Notes under the pieces: model-generated
Seen by the model: only the letters and a program-made list of their open reading frames with translations
What the model was told of the DNA's origin: nothing
The model's database searches: none
In this document: positions 20,759 to 30,937 of the stretch, piece after piece
Numbering within the stretch: the first letter of the stretch is position 1
Layout: each line of letters starts with the position of its first letter
Position numbers and translations under genes: made by a program
Assembly: GCA_009829735.1 (NCBI GenBank)
Contig: CM020620.1
Location: forward strand, 26,382,951 to 26,446,950
DNA: 64,000 nucleotides
Source of the DNA: Pyropia yezoensis
Lineage: Eukaryota; Rhodophyta; Bangiophyceae; Bangiales; Bangiaceae
Direction: 5' to 3'

Positions 20759-22499
20759 GGGGCTCCCAGTATAAAGATTTGCTTGCCCTTGGCGCTACGG
20801 CTTGTGGCACTCGTGGGATGCGCGAAAGTGAACATTATCGGACAGGGAAGGCCGCCAGCTGGCCGTGGACTGCCCGCTGGTGAGGTTGGGCATGGCCCCC
20901 CGCACTGTGGGTGTAGACGATGTGCCCCAGAAGGCGCTCTCGGGTGCCAGATCACCCGAGAGGAGGTGCGCTTCATCTACATCCCGCGCACGGACAACAA
21001 CAACAGCGTGTCGCGAGCTGATTTTCTTTCGACAGAGTCGGGAGACACCATAGACTGATACGGCCAGTCTGAGCGCGCAGGGTGGGATGCCCCGCAGACG
21101 ATCAGAGCGGCGGGGCGGCCCCGCAATAGCGGCAGCCGCCAGCCGCCGTCGCGCTTACTGCCGCTTCCGGCACAGCGCCCTGTAGAGCAGTGCCTGTCAC
21201 TGGCGCTCGGTCTGCCACGGGCCGCTCCAGGGGCACCGCCGCCGTCGGCCAGGGCGGCTCAACCTCAGCAGGCAAGGTGACCTGAGTAGCGGAGCATCGA
21301 GGCGCATCGCCACGTCGAGGCCAGGGGGTGGGAGCCTGGCTAAGTGCGGCCGCTGGTCGTCCTGATGAGCAGGCCGCCCGGCAGCGCACACGGAGTGCGC
21401 CATTTTGTCAGCGTCCCCGTCCACCAAGGGCAGACGCCGCCACACCTCTCGAGTAGCCACCGATGCCACGGCCAGCGCGTAGCCGTCAGCAGCCGTCTGA
21501 GCTTCTATGCGGGACAGGACCAGAGACGCCTGCGAGCCGTCATCCGCCAAAGCGGTCGTCAGACCGGCCTGGACGAGGGACACTGTGAACGCCCGCAGAG
21601 ACACGAGTATAGCTCCCGTAAGGTAGAATAGACATTAGTGATGATGTCAACACACCCAGGCAAGAGCGGACTCCTGGGTGAAAAATTGCACATAACCGGG
21701 AAGGGGGGGGGAGAGGGGTAGCCATGAACGCGTGACCGTTTATTGAGACATGGGAGAACGCTCTACCAAGCACGTAAGCAGAAGAAAAAACGAGAACGAG
21801 TACAAGAGGATGGGCACGCCCGCCTGCGGCGTTGCCCGTCCCAAGACATAGGGCGTAAGCCCTCTACCCCCCCGGCAGCAGCACCGTGTGCTGGGGAGGC
21901 TAGGGGTGCGGCAAGAAGGAGGACGTTGCCGGCCACACGCCGGCAGTAGGGTGGGCGGCCCGGGGTACTTATGGCCGCCGCCGGTGTCACGGACGGCGGC
22001 CCGCCCGTCGCCTCTCCTCCTCCCGTCTCCGCTGCCGCCCCCAGGCACGGCCCCGCGCGCGCCGACACGCGCCACCGCCACCGCCGCCGCCGCCGCCACG
22101 CGGTGCCCCCTCGCGGCCGCGTGGCCAAGCGGCCGCCAGACCGCGGGCGCGCCGGAAGAAAGAAACGGCGCAGGCCCAACGGCCGATTGTGGCGGTGGGG
22201 GGGAGGGGGGCGGATGGGGAGGAGAGGGCAGGAGCAGGCGGTACGACCCGCCCATCCCCCGCCGCTCCCGCCAAGACAAGTCGAAACGGCAGCGGGGGAG
22301 AGGGGGAAGGGGGTGGTACCACGCCAGCAGCTTACAGACGCCGCCGGCCGCGCCGCCCACGGGCTGTCCAGTTAACAGCCTTGCCCCAAGGGAGGGAAAG
22401 TGGGCGCATCTCATTGGTGTAGAGCCCACGCCCTCCCCCCCGTGCGCGTGTGCGTGGCCCGCAAAGAACGCTCGCACACGAGTGTGCGGGCGCGCGCGC
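20759..22499. other. No clear gene; weak ORF remnants
   Basis: A short plus-strand frame near 20960-21058 ends with IPRTDNNNSVSRADFLST, faintly like the end of a retroelement RNase H. A minus-strand frame near 21604-21330 has protein-like composition but no ATG and no family I know. The rest (21.7-22.5 kb) is low-complexity GC-rich DNA. I do not call a gene. Confidence 0.35.
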
Positions 22500-22510
22500 T
22501 CGTCTACGCT

Positions 22511-22545
<35 letters not shown>

Positions 22546-22745
22546 ATCCTGGCCAAGGCAAGGGGAGAGGCAGGCTAGAGGTGGCCTTTAACTGGCGACG
22601 CCCGGTGCGGGGACCGGTTGCCCCTCGCCTGCCTCTTCCCGCCCGCCCACCGCTCTTGCCCTCTCCTTCCCCCCCTCTCCCACCCGCCTCCTTCGCCTCT
22701 CCTCCCTCCACGCTGACCACCCCCCCCTCCCCCCACCCTCCGGTG
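22500..22745 (-). repeat. Dispersed GC-rich repeat, copy E (inverted)
   Basis: The reverse complement of the family: a C-run on the plus strand, then GGGGAGAGGCAGGCTAGAGG, a block ending GCCTCTTCCCGCCCGCCC, and CCTCTCCTCCCTCCACGCTG. It differs from the other copies in orientation. Confidence 0.85.
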
Positions 22746-23040
22746 GGCACATGGGTGACCACAATCCGGGCTGACATCCAGCGGGTGGTCAAGCACCACC
22801 TGTTGGGCCTTGTGGGGGGCTGTAGCCCGGCGGCGGAGGCATGGGGTGCCCCCGGGGTGCTCTTGGAGAACAACACACGCAGAGATCCTGCGCAACAATG
22901 TAGCCGTCTCGGGGATGAAAGTGGAGGAGCACTCGCTGGTGCTCTGTATGCTGCACGGGCTGCCGTCTAGGTACCTGACCATTCGGACGGTCCTCGGGAC
23001 GAGAAGGTCCCCTGAAGCTGTCCAACGCAACAGCCCTGCC
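22746..23040 (+). pseudogene. Copia-type Gag remnant
   Basis: Two frames together resemble the Ty1/Copia Gag (UBN2-type) fold. The first has ADIQRVVKHHLLGLVGGC and an AEAWG motif. The next frame has AEILRNNVAVSGMKVEEHSL followed by LHGLPSRYLTI, the usual 'leLxxLPxxY' pattern. At least one frameshift separates them and no LTR is seen, so this is a dead fragment. It ends where the DIRS-like sequence begins. Confidence 0.55.
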
Positions 23041-23090
23041 CATGGGCGTCAGGAAGGAGTTGGTGGCCGTTCAGGGCACAGTCGTGCTCT

Positions 23091-23892
23091 ATGCTGGCGC
23101 TTGCGCCAACGCTGCCCTCCCTCGAGGGGGGGCCGCGGTGTGGTTGGTCTTCGTTGGCGGGGAACCTCTTCGTCAACCCGCCGTTTGTCAAGATCTCCTT
23201 GGTCTTGGCCAAGATCGCTACCGAGCGCGCTACCGTCACCCTCATCCTGCCCGTGTGGCAGGACCAAGCCTGGTGGCCCACGGCGGTCGCCCTCCCGCAC
23301 GAGGTCTTCCTCCTGCCACGGTCTGCTGGCCTCTTCGAGCCAGGGCGCAACCAGCTGCCTTCCCCCCGCCCGCAGCGGCGGGCAGCCGTCTTCCGCTTCC
23401 AGCGCGGCGGCAGGCCGCTGCCGACACGTGGCGTAACGACCAACGCTCCATCCTCGTCGATGCTGCTGGCCAAGACGGCCCTGCCGCCGCTGCTCTCGCC
23501 GACCTACGCAACCTGTCCATGAGAGACGCCACTGCCGCCAGTTACGGTGCGGGCTGGCTGCGCTTTTGCGCTTGCTGCGCGCGCGGCCGCTACCGTGCAC
23601 GCCCCGCGTCGCCCTGCACTGTCGGCCGCTACGTCGCCTACCTCTGGCTGCGGGGCACCGTCCAGCCCGTTAGCGCGCGGACGTACCTATCGCCCATCCG
23701 CAAGCGTCACCTGGCGGCCGGCTTCCCCAACCCTTGCGCGACAGACCTCGTCGCCGAAGCGTTGGACGGATTCACCAACGTGTGGCTCGACCGCCACGGC
23801 GCTAAGCCCAAGCGTGTCGCCCTGCCCGCTTCCGTCGCGTGGCGGTTGGCCCAAGTGGCCTTTTCCTCACCTGACCGGCTCCTTCGACTGCG
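23091..23892 (+). mobile_element. DIRS-type retroelement remnant, cut by gap
   Basis: The first frame (to about 23420) has LFVNPPFVKISLVLAKI, then TLILPVWQDQAWWP, a pattern known from the RNase H/methylase-like region of DIRS elements. In another frame, about 23480-23890, is a tyrosine-recombinase core-binding domain: ATAASYGAGWLRFCACC, then PVSARTYLSPIRKRHLAAGF. Overlapping frames and a tyrosine recombinase instead of an integrase are hallmarks of DIRS. The catalytic half would lie in the assembly gap. Confidence 0.65.
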
Positions 23893-24392
23893 NNNNNNNN
23901 NNNNNNNNNNNNNNNNNNNNNNNNNNNNNNNNNNNNNNNNNNNNNNNNNNNNNNNNNNNNNNNNNNNNNNNNNNNNNNNNNNNNNNNNNNNNNNNNNNNN
24001 NNNNNNNNNNNNNNNNNNNNNNNNNNNNNNNNNNNNNNNNNNNNNNNNNNNNNNNNNNNNNNNNNNNNNNNNNNNNNNNNNNNNNNNNNNNNNNNNNNNN
24101 NNNNNNNNNNNNNNNNNNNNNNNNNNNNNNNNNNNNNNNNNNNNNNNNNNNNNNNNNNNNNNNNNNNNNNNNNNNNNNNNNNNNNNNNNNNNNNNNNNNN
24201 NNNNNNNNNNNNNNNNNNNNNNNNNNNNNNNNNNNNNNNNNNNNNNNNNNNNNNNNNNNNNNNNNNNNNNNNNNNNNNNNNNNNNNNNNNNNNNNNNNNN
24301 NNNNNNNNNNNNNNNNNNNNNNNNNNNNNNNNNNNNNNNNNNNNNNNNNNNNNNNNNNNNNNNNNNNNNNNNNNNNNNNNNNNNNNNNNNNN
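23893..24392. other. Assembly gap of 500 N
   Basis: Exactly 500 undetermined bases. They hide the end of the DIRS relic, the left flank of element 2 and the first part of its 5' LTR. The round number suggests a placeholder rather than a measured length. Confidence 0.99.
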
Positions 24393-24786
24393 TCCTCCCC
24401 CTGCATTTGGGTCCATATTCCCTAAGTTCGGGATAGTTAGCTTAGTAGTAAATCCAACTTGGATTTGAGGGTTTTCTGCATTTATCGTCTTGAATTTTCG
24501 TGTGGCCCGGTGGGCAGGTGCTGGGGTGGGAGATTCTGAGTGGCGAGATTCTGAGTGGACCCTGGGGGGATAAGGGGAGGGACAGCGGGGCTTGGCCCTG
24601 CGTCCCCGTCCCGACCAAGAAACTGTTGGACCACACACCATCTTCTTGTTTGTCCGTGGGGGATTGCCCCACAACAGGGATAGAGTGTGTGCGACTTGCA
24701 CTTCTTTCCGGTTCCCCCGACACGGGAGGCAGCCCTCGCACACCGCCCCAACTTGGGTACTGTGTGTGCGAGTGGTTTTTGCCACA
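24393..24786 (+). repeat. 5' LTR of element 2 (partial)
   Basis: 394 bp matching the right part of the LTR at 33222-33689 and ending TGCCACA. I see only two differences from the 3' copy: a run of five instead of six G near 24658 and three instead of two T near 24706. Such similarity means a very recent insertion. Confidence 0.9.
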
Positions 24787-24788
24787 TT

Positions 24789-24806
24789 TGGTGGAGCAGC
24801 AGGGGA
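24789..24806 (+). promoter_or_regulatory. Primer binding site of element 2
   Basis: TGGTGGAGCAGCAGGGGA begins two bases after the 5' LTR and starts with TGG, as expected for pairing to the CCA end of a tRNA. The same 18 bases occur at the matching place in element 3. Confidence 0.75.
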
Positions 24807-24905
24807 CAGAGGTAAACTTTACCTCCGGGTGCACCCGGGTGTAGGGGGCCCTCTGTCTCAGAGGAACGGTGGACTTGGACCGTGTCATACGGATCGTTAG
24901 CCAAC

Positions 24906-26846
24906 ATGGCTAGCTCGGACCCCCCGTCGTCCGGGGAGTACACGGGTGACGCACGTACTTCAGTGCCTTTGAATACTGGTGAGACACAGGTGGGTTTACC
25001 TGGGGTCGCAGAGGGACTAGAGGTCCCTCAAGCCAGCAGGACTGGAAGTGCGGGCGGGCAACAGGCCACCCCGACTCAGTCGGGAGTTCACTCGGGTGAC
25101 ACTTCTGACGTGGGTGGGCCGAAGTCTGGCCACCGTGGTATACTCAACGGGAACGTCCCAAGGGGTGAGGACTGTCCCCGCGCGTTCCACTCGGGTTGGA
25201 GCCAACTTTGGCATGGAGCCATCGCCAACTAGGCTTTCGGAGGACGGCGGACCTCCGTTGGTCGGCGATGGGCTCGCGCCCATGCCCCCGGTTGAGACCC
25301 CTGAGGAACGTGGTTACCCCTCAGGTGGACTCCCGGAGGTGGACCGAGACTCAACTGGAGTCGTCAATCCACTCCTCGCGGAAACTGTCCGTCGGGAGGC
25401 GACCACTGTGTTGCGGCAGACTTTGCCGGACCTGGTGGTCACGATGACGAATACTATTCTGAATCAGATTGTGGCGAGTTTGCCAGATGGCCTTAATGTC
25501 CAGACCGGATGGGGCCTTCGAGCCCGCAGGCGCAGGGGGTGCCCCCCCTGACACCTATCTCGGGTCGCCCTGAACAGGGGGCGACCCCTGTGACTCCCAA
25601 CGAGGGAGCCACCACCATACTCGGTGGGGCGTACGCCCTTCACGGGGGAGTTCCCCCCGACAACACCGGCGGCTACACCAAGCGCGCCGCGCCGGACTAC
25701 AGGCACTGTGGGTGAACTTACCCCAGTGCCACAGCGGCTGTTCCCTCAACGTGAGGTGCCGCCAAGATCCAGGTAGCCAACCGGTCTACCAGAGGATCTT
25801 TGACTGTGAGACCTACGCCCTCCACAACAAGTCGGTGGCGTACGGTCCCATTCAGGCCCGAGCCATGGGCCGTGCAAAGAAGAATGCACTTCACTCTTTG
25901 GGCACAAAGCGGAGTGGGATGGAACTCCCCCCTCCGTGTCTTTGAGTTCCTACGTCGTTTCACAAAAGCCTGTGACGACAATGCCATAAGTGAAGGCATG
26001 GCTTTTTACATGCTACAGGAGTTTACGAAGGGAGACCTGCGGACAGAACTTATGTCCGTCATGCCCAGCTCCTCAAGTGGAGGCGCTGGGGAGGTGACGT
26101 CCTATTTGGAGCTCGTCAACTGGTTGTTGAGGGCCATGGTTGATGAAGCGGCGTTGGCTTCTCAAGTCGAGGAGTTTACGCAAGCCCATCAGGAAGAGGC
26201 GGAGGACGAGTTGTCCTTTGCGGAGCGAGTCCGTAAGCTCAACAATCTTTGTGGGTTTCTTCATCCACAAGCTGTGGTGAAGAGTCGGTTTGTGGAAGGA
26301 CTCCACTGGTCAGTCCGGATGGAGACCCGGGAGCATAACACTGCCCGGGCGACCCTGGCCGAGTTGGCTAGGTTCGCCTACCGCAGAGGCGAGGCCTACC
26401 GCAAGTTGCGGGAGGAACAACGCCAGGAGCGTCAGGCCGAGTTGGCCAAGGAACGGGAAGAGGCGCGCCAGGCCAGAGAGTTGCGAGAGGCACGCCGAAT
26501 CCGCAAGGAGAGGGTGGTAGCTGCCGTGGGAACTTCCCAAGGTACCTCGTCGTCTTCCCCAGTTGGGAAGACCCCTCCGGGAACTGATCATCGGTGTTGG
26601 AACTGCAACTCCGATGGTCACTGGGCATATGATTGCCCCAAGTTGAGTAAACGCATCCAACAGCTTGTTAGGAATGCGAGTAAGAAGTCGGCTACGAACG
26701 AAGTGCGTTCACGCCGCGAGGGTGGGTCTCGACCAGTGGTGGCGGTCGCCACACCCTCGACGGAGGGGGCGGACACGTCGTCCTCGGACTCGTCGTCGTC
26801 CCCTTCGCCCTCAGATTCGGACGCCAAGTCGGCGGGAAACGAATGA
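24906..26846 (+). pseudogene. gag: Element 2 Gag, frame interrupted
   Basis: The ATG at 24906 (AACATGGCT, like element 3) begins a Ser/Thr/Gly-rich N-terminal part. The frame then changes about four times: near 25.15-25.2, 25.51, 25.7 and 25.93 kb. From about 25940 to the stop at 26844-26846 the frame is clean. That part has the capsid-like region (FEFLRRFTKACDDN, then SYLELVNWLL and FAERVRKLNNLCGFL), a Lys/Arg/Glu-rich helix and a zinc knuckle C-WN-C-NSDG-H-WAYD-C. Element 3 has a matching Gag without breaks. The breaks lie near C or G runs and may be sequencing errors, since the LTR pair is almost identical and pol is intact. Confidence 0.8.
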
Positions 26847-26879
26847 CCGTTGGAGCTGGTCGTCCGAAGCTCACAACGG
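26834..26879 (+). promoter_or_regulatory. -1 frameshift signal: slippery site plus hairpin, element 2
   Basis: The heptamer GGGAAAC (26834-26840) is read as G GGA AAC in the gag frame, followed by GAA and the TGA stop. Six bases later a hairpin begins: CCGTTG (26847-26852) and GAGCT (26853-26857) pair with AGCTC (26868-26872) and CAACGG (26874-26879), 11 base pairs with one bulged A and a ten-base loop. Heptamer, spacing and stem match known -1 signals. The pol ATG overlaps the gag stop (ATGA), so reinitiation is an alternative. Confidence 0.75.
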
Positions 26880-29800
26880 CAGCCTCGGCCAAGTGGGCCA
26901 AGAGGACGAACCAACCGTGTCGGATACTGCGGCGACCTAAGGGAGTCCGCCCACCTCGGGTAAGACTTCCCAAGAACGTAAACCCACGTCGGGTCATCGC
27001 GGTGCTGACGGGTGAGAACTTCCAGGTGGCTGGACGGGTGCAACTTGCCCCCGGCCGCGCCTGTTGTGTCCGTATCGTACTTGATACCGGGTCAGGAGCC
27101 TCCTTGATACGCAAGTCGCTATTACCAAGGGGGATGAGGCTCCAACGCTGGAAGTCTAAAGCTGACCATCTGATCGATATCAATGGTGGGGTACTTCCCA
27201 TCGTTGGTGCCGTGACCCTACCAACTCGGTTGGGGACCCATGAGGTCGACGTGACCTATGGTGTAGTTGAGAATATATCGGTACCCCTGCTTCTGGGTAC
27301 CCCTTATGTCGTAACACAAGTGCCTTTGATTTGTGGCCCTGAGTACTGGGTCAAGTTGATGAATGGGGAGACTATCCCCATCCTTGGTAAGGGAAAGTCT
27401 GTGGCTCCTGTGACAGTTTCACAGTCGAAGCCTGTTTGTTCTGTGAGGGAAGGGTTTACTGCTACTCTGCGTTTAGCCCGTAAAGTCATGTTGCCCCCCA
27501 ACTCGGTGGCGCACGTGGATGTTGTAACTGATTATGCGGGGAACGGGTTGGTGCACCCTAACCCCCGTCTTGCTCGCAAGCACCAAGTGCATGTTGCCCT
27601 TGGCACGATGGACTCCAAAGCCGGAGTCCCGTGGAGGATCCAGGTGATGAACCTGAGCTCGTCGCCTAAGTTCTTCAAGTCAGGGGCCAAGTTCGGCTAT
27701 ATCGACCAACACGAGGGACCGGTAGTAGCGGTCACCCTCAGCGCGGGCGCAAGTAGCGACCCGAAGTCCGGAAAGGAGAAGCATCAAGCCAAGTCGGCCG
27801 CCTCTCCTCGGCCCCAGGTAAACATGGAGGGTGTTCCACCCAGGTTGAGGGTTCAAGTTGAACGCCTCTTGGACCAATATCACAAGTTGTGGGATGGTCA
27901 ATTGGGACTCATGAGAGCTACCCAACACCGGATCGAGTTGAAACCCGGTGCGCCCCCTATACGCCAACAACCGTATAGGGGGGGACCCCGTTCAAGGGCC
28001 CTCGTTAAGGAGCAAGTTGCTCGCATGGAGGCCCTCGATGTGATCGAGGCCAGCAACGCCGAGTGGGCGAGTCCGGTGGTGATCGTCCCCAAAGTTGATG
28101 GGACCCCCCGGTTCTGTATCGACTACCGTAAGCTCAACGAGAGCACGGTGAAGGATAGTTATCCCCTACCTCGGATGGATGACTGTCTGGACTCTCTGGG
28201 GGAGGCAAACGTGTTCTCTACCCTGGACTGTAACGCGGGGTACTGGCAAATTCCCATTGCCCCGGAGGACAGGCATAAAACTACCTTTACCTGTCACTGT
28301 GGTACCTACCAGTGCAAGCGTCTACCGTTTGGCCTGTGTAACGCGCCGGCAACTTTCCAGCGCGCTATGGACATGATTCTGGCCGGAGTACGGTGGCAGA
28401 TCTGTCTCGTGTACCTAGACGATATCATTGTGTTCTCCCGAAGTCCGGAGGAACACATTGGCCATCTTGGCCAGGTGTTCAAGCTACTTGCTGACGCCGG
28501 AGTGTCACTGAAGGCGAGTAAGTGCCACCTCTTCACTCAAGAGGTGGAGTACTTGGGACATGTTGTCCGTCCGGGGCGTCTCAGTGTCAACGAGAAAAAC
28601 TTGAGGGCCATCCGCAAGGCTCAGTACCCCCGGACCCAGACCCAGATGAGGAGCTTCCTCGGGATGTGTAACGTGTACCGACGTTTCACTAAGTGCTTCG
28701 CCAAAGTGGCGAAGCCGTTGAATGAGTTAGTGAGCTCAACGCTACCGAAGAACCTGCCTCCCCCAAGTCGGGTGGAGCAGGAATCCTTTGAGACTCTTCG
28801 GGACCTTCTGCTGAAGCCCCCTATCCTGGCTATTCCCAGGTTGGGAGGCCACTACATCCTGGATGTGGACGCTAGCTACGACCAACTTGGTTGTGTGTTG
28901 CTTCAGCAACAGCCGGACAAGGAGTACTTGCCGGTGGGATACTTCAGCAAGGGGCTAAACTCGGCCGAGAAGAACTACGGAGTCACCGAGTTGGAAGGAC
29001 TCGCAGTGGTATGGGCGGTGACGTCACTTCGTCACTACCTAGAGGGTGAGAAGTTCCTCATCCGCTGTGACCACCGCGCGTTGCAGTTCATCTTCAAGAC
29101 GGACTGTACGAACACTCGTCTCAACCCGTGGAGGGTGCGACTTGCACCCTTCAACTTTGATATTGAGTACCGACCTGGCAGGCAACATGCCCTTGCCGAC
29201 GGCCTCTCTCGGGTACCTACCGAGGGACTGGACACAACCCCAGTCGATGAGGACATCCCCATCGTGGGGGTAGTCACGCGCTCGGGTCAGGCGTTGAATC
29301 CCGAGGCGCCAGGGAACAAGAAGTACTTGCCCCTGTCCCTGGACGAAGTAGTGAAGGCCCAGGCCGAGGATCCCTTCTGCAAGTCGCAGAGGGATACCCT
29401 GGATACAGTGGCGGAGACGCGGTTCTTCCTGGGAGACGATGGCCTCCTCATGAGGAGGGGGGTATTCCAGGGGACCGAACAACTTGTCGTCCCCGCATCC
29501 CTCAAGGACAGTATCCTTGAGAGGGAGCACAACGCTCCCACGGGTGGACACCTGGGGTCTAGTAAACTGTACCAGACCCTGAGGACCAGGTACTACTGGC
29601 CGTCCATGGTGGTGGACATCTACAGTTGGGTGGCTGCCTGCACAAGTTGTGCACAGAACCGTCTGATGGAACGGCGGCCTACTACGGCTATGCTATTGTT
29701 CCCGGCCAAGGAGCCCTTCGCCGCGTTGGCGATGGACATCCTTGGGCCACTGCCAGTGACCGAGGAGGGCAACCAGTACCTCCTGGTCATCTGTGACCGC

Positions 29801-30826
29801 TTCACGAAACTTACGCGAGCGATCCCACTGGCAGAGATCACGGCCATGTCGGTCGTGTCAGCCTTCCTAGATCACTGGGTTGCCGCGTATGGCATTCCGG
29901 ATAGTACACTATCGGACAATGGACCGCAATTTGCGTCTGTACTGTTTCAGGGAGTGCTGGATATGTTGGGGGTTAAGGCAAACTATGCCACCGCCTACCA
30001 CCCACAAACTAATGGGCAGGTGGAGCGCTTCAACAAAACTATTGTTAGGCAGCTGCGCCATTATGTGAGTGAGCACGTGAAGACGTGGGACCAATACATT
30101 TCTATTCTGACCACTGCCTACAATTCGCAGGTTCACTCATCTACCGGGGAAGTACCCCTCGCTTTTGTGACCCCCCGTCGCGTGCGGTCTATTGCCGTGC
30201 GGCGGCCGCTCCCAACTAGGGAGGATGGTGGCAGTACGCCCACTCCTACTGAGAGTAAGGCGGAGTTCGCTGCTAGGCTTGAAAACCTCATCCCTAAAGT
30301 CAGGGCTGAGATGGACAAAGCACAAAAGCGCTACAAGCGTACCTTTGACAAAAAGGTGCGCAACGCCAAGCATGTCCCCGAGCAGGGTGACTGGGTATTG
30401 GTCCACTCACACACCCCAACTGGGGGTAAGTTGGTGTTCCAGACGAAGGGGCCGTACCAGGTCCTTCGTACTGATGGGCGGCGCTTCACCATCGAAAGTG
30501 ACGATGGGGTCCGCACAGTGAACGGACAGGACGTGGTCAAAGTTGCACCACCGCCTGCAGGCGACCCAGCTTGGGCGCGTGCTTTGAAAACGTGGCGCCT
30601 GCCCTCGCTGCCTGCAGCCAAACAGGGCCCGCAGGAGTACGTGTTCGACAAGTTCATCGACCACGGCTGGGATGAGGATACTGACCGCCTCATGTTGAGG
30701 GTGCGTTGGTTTGGCTACAAAGCCAAGGATGATACGTGGGAGTATGTGGAGGACCTTCCTGCTGAGAAGGTCCGGGCGTACTGTGCCCGGAACGAGATAG
30801 ACCCTAACAGCCCTCCCTCAACGTGA
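26843..30826 (+). CDS. pol: Ty3/gypsy element 2 Pol polyprotein with chromodomain
   Basis: An intact polyprotein of 1327 residues counted from the ATG that overlaps the gag stop. Domains are: aspartic protease (DTG at 81-83), reverse transcriptase (FCIDYRKLN; YLDD at 524-527), RNase H (ILDVDAS), integrase with an HHCC finger and triad D965, D1025, E1061 (DD35E), and a C-terminal chromodomain from about residue 1265. It is colinear with Pol of element 1 but clearly diverged. All catalytic residues I can check are present, so the element may still be able to move if Gag is really intact. Confidence 0.95.
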   Translation: MTVGAGRPKLTTAASAKWAKRTNQPCRILRRPKGVRPPRVRLPKNVNPRRVIAVLTGENFQVAGRVQLAPGRACCVRIVLDTGSGASLIRKSLLPRGMRLQRWKSKADHLIDINGGVLPIVGAVTLPTRLGTHEVDVTYGVVENISVPLLLGTPYVVTQVPLICGPEYWVKLMNGETIPILGKGKSVAPVTVSQSKPVCSVREGFTATLRLARKVMLPPNSVAHVDVVTDYAGNGLVHPNPRLARKHQVHVALGTMDSKAGVPWRIQVMNLSSSPKFFKSGAKFGYIDQHEGPVVAVTLSAGASSDPKSGKEKHQAKSAASPRPQVNMEGVPPRLRVQVERLLDQYHKLWDGQLGLMRATQHRIELKPGAPPIRQQPYRGGPRSRALVKEQVARMEALDVIEASNAEWASPVVIVPKVDGTPRFCIDYRKLNESTVKDSYPLPRMDDCLDSLGEANVFSTLDCNAGYWQIPIAPEDRHKTTFTCHCGTYQCKRLPFGLCNAPATFQRAMDMILAGVRWQICLVYLDDIIVFSRSPEEHIGHLGQVFKLLADAGVSLKASKCHLFTQEVEYLGHVVRPGRLSVNEKNLRAIRKAQYPRTQTQMRSFLGMCNVYRRFTKCFAKVAKPLNELVSSTLPKNLPPPSRVEQESFETLRDLLLKPPILAIPRLGGHYILDVDASYDQLGCVLLQQQPDKEYLPVGYFSKGLNSAEKNYGVTELEGLAVVWAVTSLRHYLEGEKFLIRCDHRALQFIFKTDCTNTRLNPWRVRLAPFNFDIEYRPGRQHALADGLSRVPTEGLDTTPVDEDIPIVGVVTRSGQALNPEAPGNKKYLPLSLDEVVKAQAEDPFCKSQRDTLDTVAETRFFLGDDGLLMRRGVFQGTEQLVVPASLKDSILEREHNAPTGGHLGSSKLYQTLRTRYYWPSMVVDIYSWVAACTSCAQNRLMERRPTTAMLLFPAKEPFAALAMDILGPLPVTEEGNQYLLVICDRFTKLTRAIPLAEITAMSVVSAFLDHWVAAYGIPDSTLSDNGPQFASVLFQGVLDMLGVKANYATAYHPQTNGQVERFNKTIVRQLRHYVSEHVKTWDQYISILTTAYNSQVHSSTGEVPLAFVTPRRVRSIAVRRPLPTREDGGSTPTPTESKAEFAARLENLIPKVRAEMDKAQKRYKRTFDKKVRNAKHVPEQGDWVLVHSHTPTGGKLVFQTKGPYQVLRTDGRRFTIESDDGVRTVNGQDVVKVAPPPAGDPAWARALKTWRLPSLPAAKQGPQEYVFDKFIDHGWDEDTDRLMLRVRWFGYKAKDDTWEYVEDLPAEKVRAYCARNEIDPNSPPST

Positions 30827-30937
30827 GGGAAGGCCGAGCAACAGTGCCAAGAGAGTGCTTCAAGTCGAAGTGGTACGCAGAGTGGCTTTAAACTACAGCC
30901 CTAACCCTCACACTCTCACAACAAAGGCAGCTGCCAA
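30827..30937. other. Short convergent spacer, element 2
   Basis: 111 bp between the pol stop and the stop of the antisense ORF. It has no hairpin array like that of element 1. Confidence 0.6.

Noticed and set aside
20759-21058. Possible RNase H end of a retroelement
   Set aside because: Only a short segment (IPRTDNNN...ADFLS) is suggestive; too little to call.
23802-24785. ORFs running through the gap
   Set aside because: Most of their length is undetermined bases; the rest is LTR sequence.
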